Shown here in pieces: positions 44,301-56,594 of a stretch of 64,000 nt of DNA (position 1 is its first letter; the number at the start of each line of letters is the position of its first letter). This stretch comes from Capitulum mitella. Its lineage: Eukaryota > Arthropoda > Thecostraca > Pollicipedomorpha > Pollicipedidae. A model generated the notes under the pieces. It saw nothing but the letters and a program-made list of their open reading frames with translations, ran no database searches and was not told the DNA's origin. Both the position numbers and the translations under genes were made by a program. The stretch covers positions 7,844,618 through 7,908,617 of the forward strand of contig CP099839.1 in the NCBI GenBank assembly GCA_030062745.1, given 5' to 3'.

Positions 44301-47300
44301 CCCTTATTTTCCTTTAGTACAATCTGGGCCCGACGCACAAGCGGCCGAACAGTCACCGGGACGAAGATCCCTAGTGACTGTTAGGGTCCAGGTCAGGTCC
44401 TGGATGTAAAGAGCTATTAGAACAGGTCAGATCACGAATTTTGGGACGCCCTGGACTTGCCAACCGGGCACACCCCTTTTCCCGTGACGAGCTTCGGCCT
44501 TTCCCTGCGCGCGTCGTTTCAAACTGGGATCCCTTCGTGCTTGGCCAACGAGATGGACAATGCACACGATTATAACGCATGCACATCTGATAACATCACC
44601 GCCCGGCTGTCGTCCGCTGTCTTCCAGCTTTGAGCGCTCTTACATAACAGTCTCGACGACCAGAGCCGCTGCCTGCCTGCGGCGTTCGCGACCGTGTTAG
44701 GCGGCGCAACCTATCTGCGCGGGGCGTCAACACGCACGGAACGTTTACACGATGCGCTTCACGACGTTTTTTAGTTCTAATGTATATTTTTTCATTTTAA
44801 TTCTTCGTGTAATATTTACTCGCGTATGTATGTCTGTAAAAAACGCAAAATTTGTAGGCACATGCAACGACTGAAAATCACATCAATCGTCCGACTATCT
44901 TTGTTGATTGTCGGCTGGTGCTAAACATCATGCCTGTCTGTCTGTCTGTAGGACGTGGCCCTCCAAGAAGGTCACGTCCTGCAGGTCAGGACAAGTCTCA
45001 GGTCATGTGAATAATTCAGACTATTAGAACCCGACGATAGGCGTCTCGAACACAGACGGGAGACATCTACCCGAGGTGAGATGTTTGGTACTCAAATAGG
45101 TGGCCGGACCAATGTACGCAAGTGCACGCATGGGTAATGCACATTATCGAGTGTACGTACGCAGATGTACGTAGGCGCGAATGTAATTGTGACAAATGCA
45201 CTTATGCACCAATATACGTAAACGGAAATGTACGCATGACCAATGTACGTGTGACTTATGTACGTATGAGCAAGAGCACGTGTGCATTAAATACGTAAAC
45301 ACAAAATACCCTCACGCAAGAATAGGTAAGCGTACGATCATAAAAATAACAATAGACTGATTATTTGGTCATTGATGACGAAACCACGATGAAGAACCAG
45401 AATCAGCGGTAAAGCATCTTATCAGCCCGATGGTCGTACGTTAATCCGCGCTGGGTATAAATGTTTTTGCCAACGCGCCCGACGAGCGAACGGGTTTGCC
45501 ACCGCTGTCCATTGCTCTCCTTATTGGGATATAGCTACGAAGCAAAAAGGAGCATGTAGCTCGTTACCTCCTATTTTAGCGAGGTCCGGTTTGACCCTTT
45601 CCGATTACCTGATGACATCTCAGCTCATTGGGAAACAGAATGTTATGTCGGTTGCCGTCTCTGCCATTATCGTAGTAGTTTTATCGCAGAACTGCCTGCA
45701 AGTCATGTTTTCATAGCGACTTGGTTTTAAAATTTAGGTCAGGTCAATTAGAGGCCAAATATCATCATCGTTTATGATTAGGCTAGTGCCATCATACTTT
45801 GTCTTGTTATCACAGAACACTGATTACTGAGAGGGGTAAAGATAGTTGTCATTACTGAACTCAGCGCCAGAACGCACCCGGCGCAGATGCATTTTGAAGT
45901 CGAGATTTCTAAGCCCGACATGGTGTCAAGCATTCCCAAAAACAACTGTGTCAAAATCGGACCTCATACCTCGGCAAACTCCTGAGAAACAAACCAAACG
46001 TAACTCAGATCTAGAAAAACGGTGTACAAGGCCTCGACATGACACCATGATTCGGTGACCTGACATGGTTTAGTATTTTTCCTTTGTTTTGAAAGTATGC
46101 GGAAGGGATGTAAAGTCAGCTCTCGAAAACTTGAGGTCCTTAACCAGGGTTGTTCGCCGGAAGCCTAAAACATTGGGGATGGCAACCCTCCTTCGTCCCG
46201 CGAAAGCTAATTCACCGACTGAAGTGGGTGTTCAACGTCCTCCTTGTGTATTTCTTAGTAACTGTCGAACGAATTTTCGTAGCGTTTTGAGACTTTCAAC
46301 ACCTCTCCTTACATCAACTGTCCATGTAGTGATAACACTATTGAAAGCAGATTGTCCCAGGTCATGCCCAAGGGACATCATAAAGAAACTGTGTCTTGCG
46401 ATTCGACGTTCAGTTCTCCTTGACTCATTGTCGATGCTGTAACGCTGCATGATGACTGTGGCTTGCACTACATACCCGCATGACCTGATGACTAAATATG
46501 AATACCTACCCTGACTCCATGGTGTAAGGACGGGGGTCCCGACACCGTGCTCCTGTCAGGACGATGCAGTTGCGAATTTCTATATTTGCGCACGTACATT
46601 TGCCATACGTGCATTTGCGTATACGTACATTTGCCATACGTACATTTGTGCTTACGTATTTTTGCGCGCCTACATTTGCGCACGTACATTTTCTCTAGAT
46701 ACACTAGCTTTATGTGCATCTGTCATGGAATCCCGACTTTGAATACATTCCGTCGCATATGAGTACAGTCTTTCACAATGACAATAAAAAGATGTTTTCG
46801 GAATTGTATTGGAATTCAAATGGTACTTACCAGGTTATGTTCCAGAGATATGAGCCTCGAACTTAACAGAATAATAATAGAACAGAATGATAATGAAATA
46901 AGGCACTACCATTTTGTACTTGCAATGCACAAGTTCTTATCTCCAGTTCGCATTCACCACTTCACCAGACCAACATTAACTGAAGAACTCCATGCAATGT
47001 ATTGTCTCCTTCAGGCTTCAAATCGCATAAACTGCCTGAAATGTCGCAAGAAATGACGAAGCGCTTCGTAAACATTCACGTATCCAGCCGTTAGTATAAA
47101 ACATGTGTATGACTGTTTTAATTAATGAGCATAAAAATACTGCAATGTTCCTCAACTTAGCAATTCCTTTAACGACATCGCGTTATTTCTCCGCTTCCAC
47201 TACCGTCACGTCGTCGCGACCTTATCGTCATGTCGTCACACCAAGCATTTTCCGCATCCTCTGTTTCCTCAAACATCCAGGGGAGGGTCACCAATGCACC

Positions 47301-50300
47301 AGCGGTGCTCTGGTCTCCTGTTGCCTCAGACACCCAGGAGAGGGTCACTGGTCCTGTGGCCTTCCTCAGACAGCCAGGGGAGGGGTATCGGTCAGTCACC
47401 GGTCGTCTGGCCTTTTGTTCTCTCAGAAAACAAGAAGAGGGGCACCGGCCAGTCACCGGCTCTGTGGCCCTCTGCTGTCTCAGACACCCATGAGACGGTC
47501 ACTAGTCAGTCACAGGTCCTCTGGCGCACTGCTCATGACGGCCGAATTTCTGCCGTGTGGATTGCACCGTTTACTGATGACATAACCACGAACGGCATGT
47601 TTTTCCATGCTCTGAAGATTCACGCTTTCCTCTACAGCAAGACTCCAGACGTCTCAGAGACATGGGGGATTAAAATTGGTCGAAGAGCTAAGGAGTGCTC
47701 AAAAGGAGTTCTCATCATATGTCAAGCTCCTGTATGTGCGGAGAGAATGCGCTTTTGCGGGGTTTCAGAAACACACAACTCATGCTGACGTCACGCAGCG
47801 TAAATCCGGGACTCACGGGGTTTCCATGGACTTGGACCAGCAAATCCTGTTTGCGTCGGTTCGGCGGGACCAGGGACTTGGATCATTTGGAGCTGTCCCC
47901 TCCAAGATGATGAGGGCCGTCAGCCGTCACTGGCAAGGTGCGTATCAGCAACAAAAACCTTCCATGATGTTATTTAATAAGCAATGATACATATATAATG
48001 AGTAACACGTTCAATATTCGTCATACGTTGTCGCATATGAAGAAAATACATGATAACGATGTCCAGTCAGTAGTGCAGCCATGGAGGGTATGGGGATGGG
48101 AGAACTGGCCTCCCGTCAGTTTTATCGATTTATTTATCCCGTCAGTTTTGAGGAAGGTCTGGCATACCTTTCGGTCGTAGGAGACTTACAGGGATGATAA
48201 TGGAAACACTCATTGTTCAACCGTCATAACAACCGGGCCAGACTAGATGATGACCGATGAAGGACTCCGAAGACCATCGGGCTCTCCGATTATTTTCTGG
48301 TTGCGCGTCTGCACCCAGACTATCGTTTTCTCGATCCCATTTGGCTTATACTAATATGGTTAGGTGGATCCGAGCCTAATGCTAAATTCAGTGAAAACAA
48401 CGACGATTGCAGTGGCACTTTTGGAAAATTTGCATGTGGATTTCATTCACGATAGTCTAGAGGTTAGGCCATGTTTCATCCTGCTGATCTTCATCCACCT
48501 CCGAGCCTCATGACGAACATGAAGACGTGCATAATTATTTTCAAGCACTAAAGTAACCACACAAACATTTGGCGTAAAGACAGGTAGCATTCCTCGGACT
48601 GATAATGTTCGTTACATGTTCTAATCAGAACACATGGTTAACGTGATGTGGGGCACAACCTCGCAACAAGCATACATGCACGCAGTCGGACACTGCAAGG
48701 CCATGAATACCTCGTGCATGAACCTGGGCTCCAGGTGCGTGAACGAGGCATTAGTGACATTGGTAAGTATTCATGACCTCTCGTGCCAAAAGAGAGCAAG
48801 AGTTTCACATGCCTTTTTGCCGATTTTGTTAGACGTGTTTCTTTCCCAAAATGAATCAGCGGCTTTGCAATCCTTTGTCCGGACTGATTTTTGCTCCTGG
48901 TTATGACCTGAATCTTCAGCAGCAGCAGCATGAGGCGCTTGCGTCACTTTTATTTCGTGCTCGCCGAGAAGTGTGGCAGACGGACTCTCGGAGGTTGCAT
49001 TGCATCCTGAAGGACTGTAAGTGGAAAATCCCAGGCAATCTTCAGTGATGTAATTTCTGGTCGCTGATCTCAGCTTCCTCTCAAGTAGCATCCTGTTCTT
49101 CACCCACACAATGTCCAGCGTGCAACATCCGTATTTTCAGGATGCGGTAAGAGCGAGGAGATTATGGTTTTGCGACTTACGGGAAGGCAAAAAGTTGCAG
49201 GGATGGATTTCACTGGAATAAAACAACGCGACGGTATATACCAGTGGTAAATGTATACAGTCAGTGGGGAAGAAGCCCATTATCCGTAAGCTGAACTATC
49301 TACCATTAATGCGCGGAAAATGCCTCTCCCATAACACACCTTTCGACTCCTCATCCTAAGACAAATTGTTGCCCAGTTTCCACAAGAAAAGAAGCCGACA
49401 TCAGATTACGTGCTTGTGTACAACAAAACCTCGGTTGGCCAACTTCAAAAGTCGTAGTGACTCGGTACGAGACTATGCAAATGCGTACGTAGCGAGATCA
49501 AGAAATCGACTCTGTGCCCTATCGCATATGGAGGTGTGGACATACGGAGATGGTGTCCGCCCAACATCGTTCCCAGCCAAAGCGGCGGCTGAATGACCGA
49601 TTACAAGCGAACCCGAGCGAGTCTTCCTTCAAGCAGGAAAAAATCGAATTGGGTGGCCCGGTTAAAACAATTCCTGGAGGCCATTAGCTTGGAAAGCTCT
49701 GGGTCCAAAATAATGAAATTTTTACCGAAAGATAGTTCAACTCTTTTAATTTTACATTGCTTCATTCGCCTTGTGTCAGTATGCAAACTTTTCTTCCACA
49801 TAATTATTCCGGAAGTAACGCTTTCACTCTTCGGCGTATTTTTCTATTTGTGTTTTTTAACAAGACATTAATAGCAGCGAACAATATTAAAGGCACGCTT
49901 GACGCTTCCTCTTGAAATGCTTCGAACAGGAAATACTGAAATAGATCACTGAATTTCCTTTTGTACAGCAAAGTGCACGAGGGGAAAGTAATGATTCAAG
50001 TAGCAAAGAAACAGGTCTCGCTCGTCATTCGCTCCACAAAGAGTTACTTGAAAAGTCAATGCTGCAAATGCAAACATTTTATGATGTCCGACTTTTCCCA
50101 GCGATAGAGGTAACCGTATTATTCCCACTTAAGGAAGCAACGCTGCCAGACCAAACCAGCTTAGAACCGGCGGAAATGAAATTGTCTAACCTCTTCGCGT
50201 CGACTCATTCCCCGCGTAAAGCGTCTGACGCCATCTCCTCTGATTTCAGCTGGTCCTCTGGCGGCGGCCGACCATCAGACGGAGGAGCTCCACCGGTGGG

Positions 50301-52742
50301 TGAACCTCTCGAAGACGCTGAAGAGCGGCTCGTCGGCGGTCGACGCTCCGTCGGAGGCGTCCCGCCGATGGGCCAACCTCTCGACGCCGGCCGAGAGCAG
50401 CGCGCTCCTGTCTCGCCCCGCCCGCCAAGTGCTGCCCTGCTACTCGTGCAGCGGCGGACGGCGGCGGCGGCTTCGGCTTCGGAGCGTGCGTGCAGGGCTG
50501 GCAGGTGTGCAACGGGCGGCGGGACTGTCCAGGTGGCCAGGACGAGGCCAGCTGCGATGACTGCCTGTGCGAGTACACGCGCGTGCCGGGCGCCACCTTG
50601 CGGCCGGGCCGCGCCGGCCTCACCTTCTGGACGGGCATCAGTCTGAAGGGCTGCGGCCGCGTGTGCTCGCACTTCGCGCGCGGCTGCGTCGGCTTCACCT
50701 ACAGTGGCGTCGAGCCGCGCAAATGCGTGCTGTTCACGGAGCTGCGGCCGCAGGTGCCGCGGCCGCTGACGGACCTGTACCTGCGCGGCGGCGGCCAGGG
50801 CGGCGGCGTGCAGCCGCAGCTGAGCAGCCGCACGCTCATCACGCCCGTCGGGCCGGTGCTGATCCAGCACGTCGGAGCCGCGCGGACGATCGGCGCTACG
50901 TCGGCCGCCGGCCCGGTCAGCTGCGGCGACCCGGGCAGCTACGAGTGCGACGCCGGCCAGTGCATCGCGGCGGCGCGCGTCTGCGACGGCCTGGCCGACT
51001 GCGGCGGCGGCAGCGAGGAGGCGTTCTGCGACGGCCTCCTGGCGGCGTTCGCGCCGCTGGCCGGCCCGGTGGCGGCGAGCCGGCGGCTGGCGGCCGCCGA
51101 CGGCGTGCGCTCGCTGCCCGGCTGCGCGGCCGCCTGCCTCTGGCACTGGTCCAGCGGCCAGGCGTGCACCGCCTTCATCTGGGACGGCCGCTGCGAGCTG
51201 GGCTGCGTCGGCTGCGGCGGCGGCCGGTTCTGGCTGGACGGCTCGCGGTCGTACCGCGTGCTGGCGCCGCGGCGCGCGGTGCCGGCGCTGTACGCGCGGC
51301 TCAGCGCCGCCAGCGAGGCCGGCCGCCGCCAGTTGCTGCGCGCGCTCTTCCGCGTGGCCAGCGCCGTGCCGGGCAACCGCGCGCTGGGCGATCAGGCGAT
51401 CCGGCTGGAGGTGAACGGCGTCGCCAGCAGCTTCGACACGCGGGCGGAGCAGCGGCCGACGCCGGCGCTGCCGCCCAACCTGTCGCAGACCTACTCGAAC
51501 CGGCTGGTGGGCGGCGGCGGGCCGGACGTCGCCACCACGGTGGTCGGCTACCTGTACACCACCCGGCAGAGCTTCGGCCCGCAGCTGGTCACCGGCGCGT
51601 CGGTGACGTTCCAGAACCCGGCGGCCGTCCGCACGGTGGTGAACACGCTCCGGCCGACGACCGTCGTCAACCAGCCTCCGCGGACGGTCGTCGCGACGAC
51701 GCAGTTCATCCAGCCGTCCACGGTCGTGCTGCAGCCGGCCACGCAGACGCTGGGGTTTGTGAGGCCTGCGACGCCGCCGCCGCCGCCCACCGCCCTACCG
51801 CCCCCGCCGCCCACCGCTCCGCCGCCCTCATCGCCTCCGCCGCCCACAGCCCGGCCAACGCCGCCGCCGACGACCCCCCGGCCGTCGCCGCTGCCGACGC
51901 GGCCGGCGCGGTCCAGCGACGCTGCAACGCCCGCCTGCGGCCGTCGTCCGGCCGCCGACGGCCCGCGCCGACCGCAGACCACCGCGCGCGTGGTCGGCGG
52001 TCGCCTGGCCGGCTACGGCGCGTACCCGTGGCAGGCGCAGCTGCTCGCCTTCAACTCGAGCAGCGGCCGGTTCGAGCACCTGTGCGGCGCTGTGGTGGTG
52101 AGCGCGCGCCACCTGGTGACGGCGGCGCACTGCGTCGGCGGCGGGCCTCGGCTGCGCGCCGTCGTCGGCGTCAGCGACCTCAGCCAGCCGGACGAGCCTG
52201 AGCGCCAGGAGTTCGACGTGGCCAACGCCGTGTCGCACCCCGACTACCGGAGCGGGCCGCGCGACAGCTTCGCCGACGACATCGCCGTGCTGCGGCTGCG
52301 CGGCGCCGCCATCCGCTTCAGCGACTTCGTGCAGCCGCTGTGCCTGCCGCGCGCCGGCGCCGACGTCGGCGGCGCCGGCCAGTCGTGCCTGATCTCGGGC
52401 TGGGGCCGGCGCGAGTTCGACCCGGGCGCCGGCGGCGCTGAGCTGCGGCTGCGCGGCGCCAGCGTGCCGGTCGTCTCGGACGCGTTCTGCGCCTCGCCCG
52501 AGGTGCACGGCGCCCGCTTCCGGCCGGGGAAGATGGTGTGCGCCGGCTCGCTGACCGGCGGCACGGACAGCTGCCAGGGCGACTCGGGCGGCCCGCTCGC
52601 CTGCGCCGACGCCGGCGGCCGCTGGACCGCCGTCGGCGTCGTCTCGTTCGGTTTCGGCTGCGGCGTCAGCCTCAAGCCGGGCGTCTACACCAAAGTGGAG
52701 AACTACGTGGACTGGCTGGAGGGAGTGATGCGGTTTGTGTAA
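41378..52742 (+). CDS. Secreted modular trypsin-like serine protease (LDLa/PAN/LDLa/PAN/trypsin)
   Basis: Exons: 41378-41441 (signal peptide MATTGGGRCALCLLYALVTLS), 48629-48762, 48920-49016, 50250-52742; phases join (1, 0, 1). The large exon encodes a partial LDL-receptor class A repeat (CNGRRDCPGGQDEASC), a PAN/apple-like module (GISLKGCGRVCSHFARGC...), a second LDLa near 50,914-51,030, a second PAN-like module to about 51,265, a Thr/Pro-rich linker (51,760-51,945) and a trypsin domain from 51,990. Activation site R/VVGG; catalytic His in TAAHC (52,128), Asp in DDIAVL (52,278), Ser in GDSGGP (52,584). Asp at 52,566 lines the specificity pocket, so cleavage after Arg/Lys is expected. Probably a secreted zymogen; target unknown. 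One odd point: the 5' part of exon 4 is open in a different frame from the LDLa onward, with the break at 50,450-50,475 (928 aa if one base is surplus). An alternative acceptor at 50,451 avoids the break (861 aa). The first exon, 7 kb away, is the least certain. Confidence 0.85.
43010..43500. repeat. Two-copy degenerate tandem repeat (about 305-bp period)
   Basis: aaagacaaacaaccaacatg and the following ...atatcgaaag.gtttctt...gaagaagccc block at 43,060-43,160 recurs at 43,367-43,460. Confidence 0.75.
45108..45310. repeat. ATGTACG-type minisatellite
   Basis: Degenerate units of 12-15 bp around atgtacg/aatgcac (for example gaaatgtacgcatgacc, aatgtacgtgtgac). Related in inverted orientation to the array at 46.57 kb. 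Confidence 0.7.
46572..46695. repeat. GTACATTTGC minisatellite
   Basis: Units acgtacatttgc with cat/gtat spacers repeat about eight times, for example tttgccatacgtacatttg. The reverse complement (gcaaatgtacgt) matches the 45.1-kb array. Confidence 0.8.
47266..47525. repeat. About 57-bp minisatellite (five units)
   Basis: Units begin ctcagacacccaggagaggg and contain tcagtcaccggt and ctgtggccctctg; one unit is shortened. It stays open in three frames with no recognisable protein. The ORF that follows at 47,676-47,987 (MVEELRSAQKEFSSYVKLLY...) is also unrecognised. Confidence 0.8.
49017..50249. other. Serine protease intron 3
   Basis: AT-richer intronic DNA ending in the acceptor tctcctctgatttcag at 50,249. 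Nothing else recognised. Confidence 0.5.
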
Positions 52743-53147
52743 GCCTGCGGCTGGTGCCAGACGCTGTTGGCGGGACTGTGCGCCTTCGTTTGCAAATGAA
52801 GGTTGATTTATCGTCGCACATGGAATCAGCCTTGGGCCTTATCTGTACTTTGCGTACTTCGCACAGCTGGACTGGTCTCAAGAACTTCGTAACGTTTGAA
52901 TTTTGATTCTTGTCACCAAACATTTCGTGTTTTAGGGATATGATATGCGTCATGTCATCCAGGTGATTCTGATACAAACTCCAATGATGGAAGAAACATG
53001 CTAGTGTACAGTGAATGGAAAAAATGACAAGAATGTAAAAAGTAAAAAAAAACTAGCAATACAAACCACAAACTTGTCGCACATACCCGGATAATGTGAA
53101 CTTGCTTCGGACAAGCTCAAGTATTCAGTCTTGCTAACCCTACGAGC
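52743..53147. other. Serine protease 3' flank
   Basis: 3' untranslated and flanking DNA. No canonical AATAAA was noticed; an A-rich run is at 53,037-53,052. Confidence 0.4.
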
Positions 53148-53310
53148 CAAGGGAGCAGCCAGGATTTTCTTGAGGGGGGAAGCTCAGTGAGAAATGGAAT
53201 CATACGAAAACCGCCTGCTGGGAAGACGATGTCTAATGATTTTCACTAACATTCGGGACTAAGGGGGGCCCGGTCCCCCGGACACCCTCTCTTGGCTCTG
53301 CCTGCGCTTC
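53148..53310. mobile_element. hAT-like MITE (about 160 bp), relative of the 19.1-kb copy
   Basis: ccaagggagcagccaggatt then ttcttgaggggggaagctca at the left; ctctcttggctctgcctgcg at the right. The body matches 19,150-19,235. This copy keeps a complete right half (gggggcccggtcccccgg). Confidence 0.7.
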
Positions 53311-53796
53311 AAGGCCTTTTAGAAATGGACCAGTATGTGCCAGTATTGTCTGTCTTGACCGTGAAGCTGGAAACGGCCTGGATAAGTCAAGTGACTGTCG
53401 GGGTTTCACAGGTTCAATGAGTTTTGCGCAGCAGTCCAACGTGGTGTTGCAAGCGGTTAGTGAAACAACCCAAGGCGATTCCCATGTCTCATCTGGGAGC
53501 ACATTGACTCCCACCCTGCACTGAAGGTCCGTGGAGATGGGCAGGATGTTCAAAAGCTCCCGCAAACACAACCCATGAAGGGATTTCCCCTGCTTTACAA
53601 CGGCGGGGACCGCCGTTTTCCACAACACAGCTCAAGTCGCAAACACTGCAGGTCCAGCCTTTAACAGCAGTACTGCCTTGATCCCAGGAGAGTGATAAGT
53701 CATCGCTTCCCAAGCACGAGCCGTCCTGGTCTCTGCGTACCTCTCACTTGCGATGTCCAGCATCTCGGGTCCCCTGACCGCCGATCGACTCCACAC

Positions 53797-54066
53797 CGAG
53801 AGTGTATGTCAGGACAGCAGAAATACGGACCTACCCCATACGGAGAGTGTGTGTCTGAGCAGCAGACACACGGACCTGCTCCATATGGAGAGTGTGTGTC
53901 AAAGAAACAGACACACTGGCCCGCTCCTCATGGACGGCGCATATTTGAGCGGCCGACACACGGGCCCGCTCCACATGGACGGCGCATATTTGAGCGGCAG
54001 ACTCATGGGCCCGCTCCACTTGGACGGCGCATATATGAGCAGCAGACACACGGGCCCGCTCCTCAT
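53797..54066. repeat. 45-bp tandem repeat (six units)
   Basis: 15-codon units on the plus strand: GECVSEQQTHGPAPY, GRRIFERPTHGPAPH and variants at 53,797, 53,842, 53,887, 53,932, 53,977 and 54,022. On the minus strand the same DNA reads units like VSAAQICAVHVERAR inside a 152-codon ORF (53,831-54,289). It contains cccgctccacttgga, also found in the 30-bp array at 0.4 kb. No start, splice or domain evidence makes it a gene. Confidence 0.85.
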
Positions 54067-54129
54067 GGAGGGCGCACATCCGGCCGCCCGAGCCGTTGCC
54101 GAGCGCGTCTGTCGCCGGGATTAGACCCC

Positions 54130-55398
54130 AGATAGCACAACTGTGACGCAGTCGGTGCCGCGTGCACTCCGTAAGCCGCTTTACATGCACTCGCTGGATC
54201 CGTGCCACCAAGGTCGCCCGGGGAGCGGTGTGGAATATCGCGGAAACCCGCTGACGACCGAAAGCACGGGCTGGCGAGATATCTGCCAAGGCCGGTTAGT
54301 TGAACAGGCAGCCAACATGAGAAAGAGCTGAGGCTGATTGCTTATTCCGATATTCGTCATCGAACGACATAAGACAACCACCAGGATATCAAAAGATGCT
54401 TGAACGACTGTTGCGGACGTCTGCTTAAGTCACGGCATGTTAGAGTGACGAACTCAAGCAGAAACGCGACTTTTTTACGTATTCAGTACTCCACGTTCGC
54501 AACGCCAGCAGCCGTCCCAGCGACTGCAGCACCAGCCGTAGTTGCTGGAGGCTGCTGGTGCCTGATGCCTTTAGTTTTACCGAGTAGGTCGAAGAGAATT
54601 TGGTGCTTCAGGACGTGCTATAATTTCGATACTGATAAGCAGCTTTTGTACTCAAATTGTCAGGTCAAAAGATACAACCACGTTACGTTTGGGATACTAA
54701 GACATCGTCTCGGTAGTCGTTTCGTTTAGTGCGTCATTCCAGGATGTATTTTCCTTTTCATTCCTTGTTGGTTAATTGCAGATTTATTGTTTCAAGCCAA
54801 AAGTTTATTATCCCTCGCCAGAAAAGGGGGCAAGATCCGTTATTTCCCACGAGTTTTTTTTTTATTTCAATACTGCTAACGAACGACCGGCGTCAAGACA
54901 TTTGACACTTGACAAGACACAAGGCATTCGCATACAAAAGCTGAAAGTGTATCTTTGCCGCATATTTCCGAACAATAAAACTGAAAGGAAAATAAAGCAT
55001 GCAAACGACAAGAAATAGGACCAGGTTACGTCAGGTCACCGAGTTATGACGTCATTCTCGGAGGCTTGCGAGCCGTTTTTCGAGATCTGGGCTACGTTTT
55101 GGCTTCTTTGTTAGACGTTTGACTAGAGCAGAATTCGTTTTTTTTTTAACCAGGACTGATTCGGCATATGTTCAGCAACATATCGGAACTTCAGAGGTCA
55201 TTGATTTTTCCAAGGTCAAGTGAAGACACCAATCTCATAGACCTAAAGGTCACTTTCAGTCGGCCTAAGGGTACTTTTTAGCGCTCATTTCAGTAATGAC
55301 AACTATTCTAACCACTCTCGATGATCAGGGGGAGCACATGACATAAATCGTATGTTTTGCCAATAGTAGTGTTCCAAAGACATGATAATGACATTTGG
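54130..55398. other. Intergenic, no gene recognised
   Basis: Contains a small imperfect hairpin near 54,526-54,560 (cagcaccagc...gctgctggtgc), a T run at 55,138-55,148 and scattered AGGTCA motifs at 55,190-55,250. Confidence 0.4.
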
Positions 55399-55418
55399 TC
55401 TCTCTCTCTTCCCCCCCC

Positions 55419-55450
<32 letters not shown>

Positions 55451-55452
55451 TT
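55399..55452. repeat. (TC)n / C-run / (TC)n / (TA)n microsatellite
   Basis: ggtctctctctcttcc, a C run, ctctctctctc, then tatatatata. Confidence 0.95.
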
Positions 55453-55718
55453 GTATAGATATATATGCATATATGACCTGGTATACATATATGACCTGAC
55501 CCTGGTCCTAGGCATAGGCGTCGCCAAGGGAGGATCAAGGGACCATGACACCTTGAAGATTGAATATTTGACGTTTTTACGTACCGGAAATAGAAGTAAA
55601 TAGCAAATTCCGACACACAAAAACAAAATGACCGAAACCCGAAGAGTTATTTATTTCAAAGGGTGGTGGGGTTATGTTTATTCTGGCCTATTTGGCAAAA
55701 TTCTGGCTAGGACACATG

Positions 55719-55800
55719 CAGTGGCGCACCCAGGATTTTCCTTGAAGGGAGATAAGCCTTCGGCCGAGGCCTCTGACTTCAGGGGGCTTCCTCGTTTGGC
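55719..55800. mobile_element. hAT-like element terminus
   Basis: CAGTGGCGCACCCAGG then ATTTTCCTTGAAGGG, a typical hAT terminal inverted repeat. The opposite end was not found with confidence. A related edge (ggcgtcgccaagggagg) is at 55,516. Confidence 0.5.
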
Positions 55801-55833
55801 AGCATGCATTGCTTTTGCTTCACAAGAAAATGC

Positions 55834-55889
<56 letters not shown>
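55834..55889. repeat. (TA)n microsatellite
   Basis: About 27 uninterrupted TA dinucleotides. Confidence 0.97.
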
Positions 55890-55892
<3 letters not shown>

Positions 55893-56594
55893 CATATATA
55901 ACACTGTCACAAGAGGACTGGAAAACAAAAAAAAAATGTCTCCAATGGAGAAATTCAGTCAAAGCTGTTTGCTCTCAAATGCATTAATGGGCTTACCTCT
56001 TTATTTATTGGTGGGTCGTGCTTCGCGATAAAGTGTCATACAACATGAGATGTTGTCGGATGTGGTGACCTCTAAAGCAGGTTCATGGTGTTAAGAATGC
56101 CGCGGAGGTGTCCTTCACAGCTCAGACGGGTCCCTTGCAGGTCAGCGAGGATTCCGAGGCATGCCTTATACGTAGAGGTACGCAAAGGGGAGAAACGCGT
56201 CCCGCGGAGGTGAAAAATTAAATCAGAACTGTTCGCTCTCAGTTGCCTTTATGGACACCAGTTTCAGTTTCTTACAGAATGCCACAGTGTTAAATGCTAT
56301 CGAATATGACAGGTTCTTCTGTGGGTTCATGCTGTTTATAGGTTCGTGGAGACATAGGTATAATCTTTGCGGGGGCTACGGGGACAGGTCACCCGTAGTT
56401 TTCCAGAAATGGTGATGTGTCCCCCCAATTTTTAAGGCAACAAACAGATATTTCCGATCGGCAACATAATGTCTTGAACTTTCAAATGTAGCAAACTGCA
56501 TTTCAACCGTAGTTTGTCATAGAACGTCCGGAAAAGTTATTTTTACTCCTGCCCTACACCCATTTTTGGTGGACTACAGCCAGCTTGTCCCCCT
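55890..56594. other. Intergenic, no gene recognised
   Basis: Mixed repeat-like DNA. An outlying unit of the next array (gggtcccttgcaggtcagcgagg) is at 56,128. Confidence 0.4.

Larger units (their letters stand above)
41442..48628. other. Serine protease intron 1, no other gene recognised
   Basis: About 7 kb of repeat-laden DNA with small tandem repeats listed separately. ORFs at 46,089-46,468 and 46,778-47,056 were read on both strands and not recognised. Confidence 0.4.

Noticed and set aside
45400-45480. tRNA-like segment (agcggtaaagcatctta ... ggtcgtacgttaatcc)
   Set aside because: The B box is poor and no cloverleaf can be drawn; at most an old SINE scrap.
46089-47056. ORFs in protease intron 1 on both strands
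   Set aside because: Read in full but no motif, splice logic or codon bias supports a gene.
50567-52201. 544-codon plus-strand ORF and 313- and 226-codon minus-strand ORFs over the protease
   Set aside because: They overlap a frame with a complete trypsin catalytic triad and LDLa cysteines. The shadows are Arg/Ala-rich strings caused by very high GC content.
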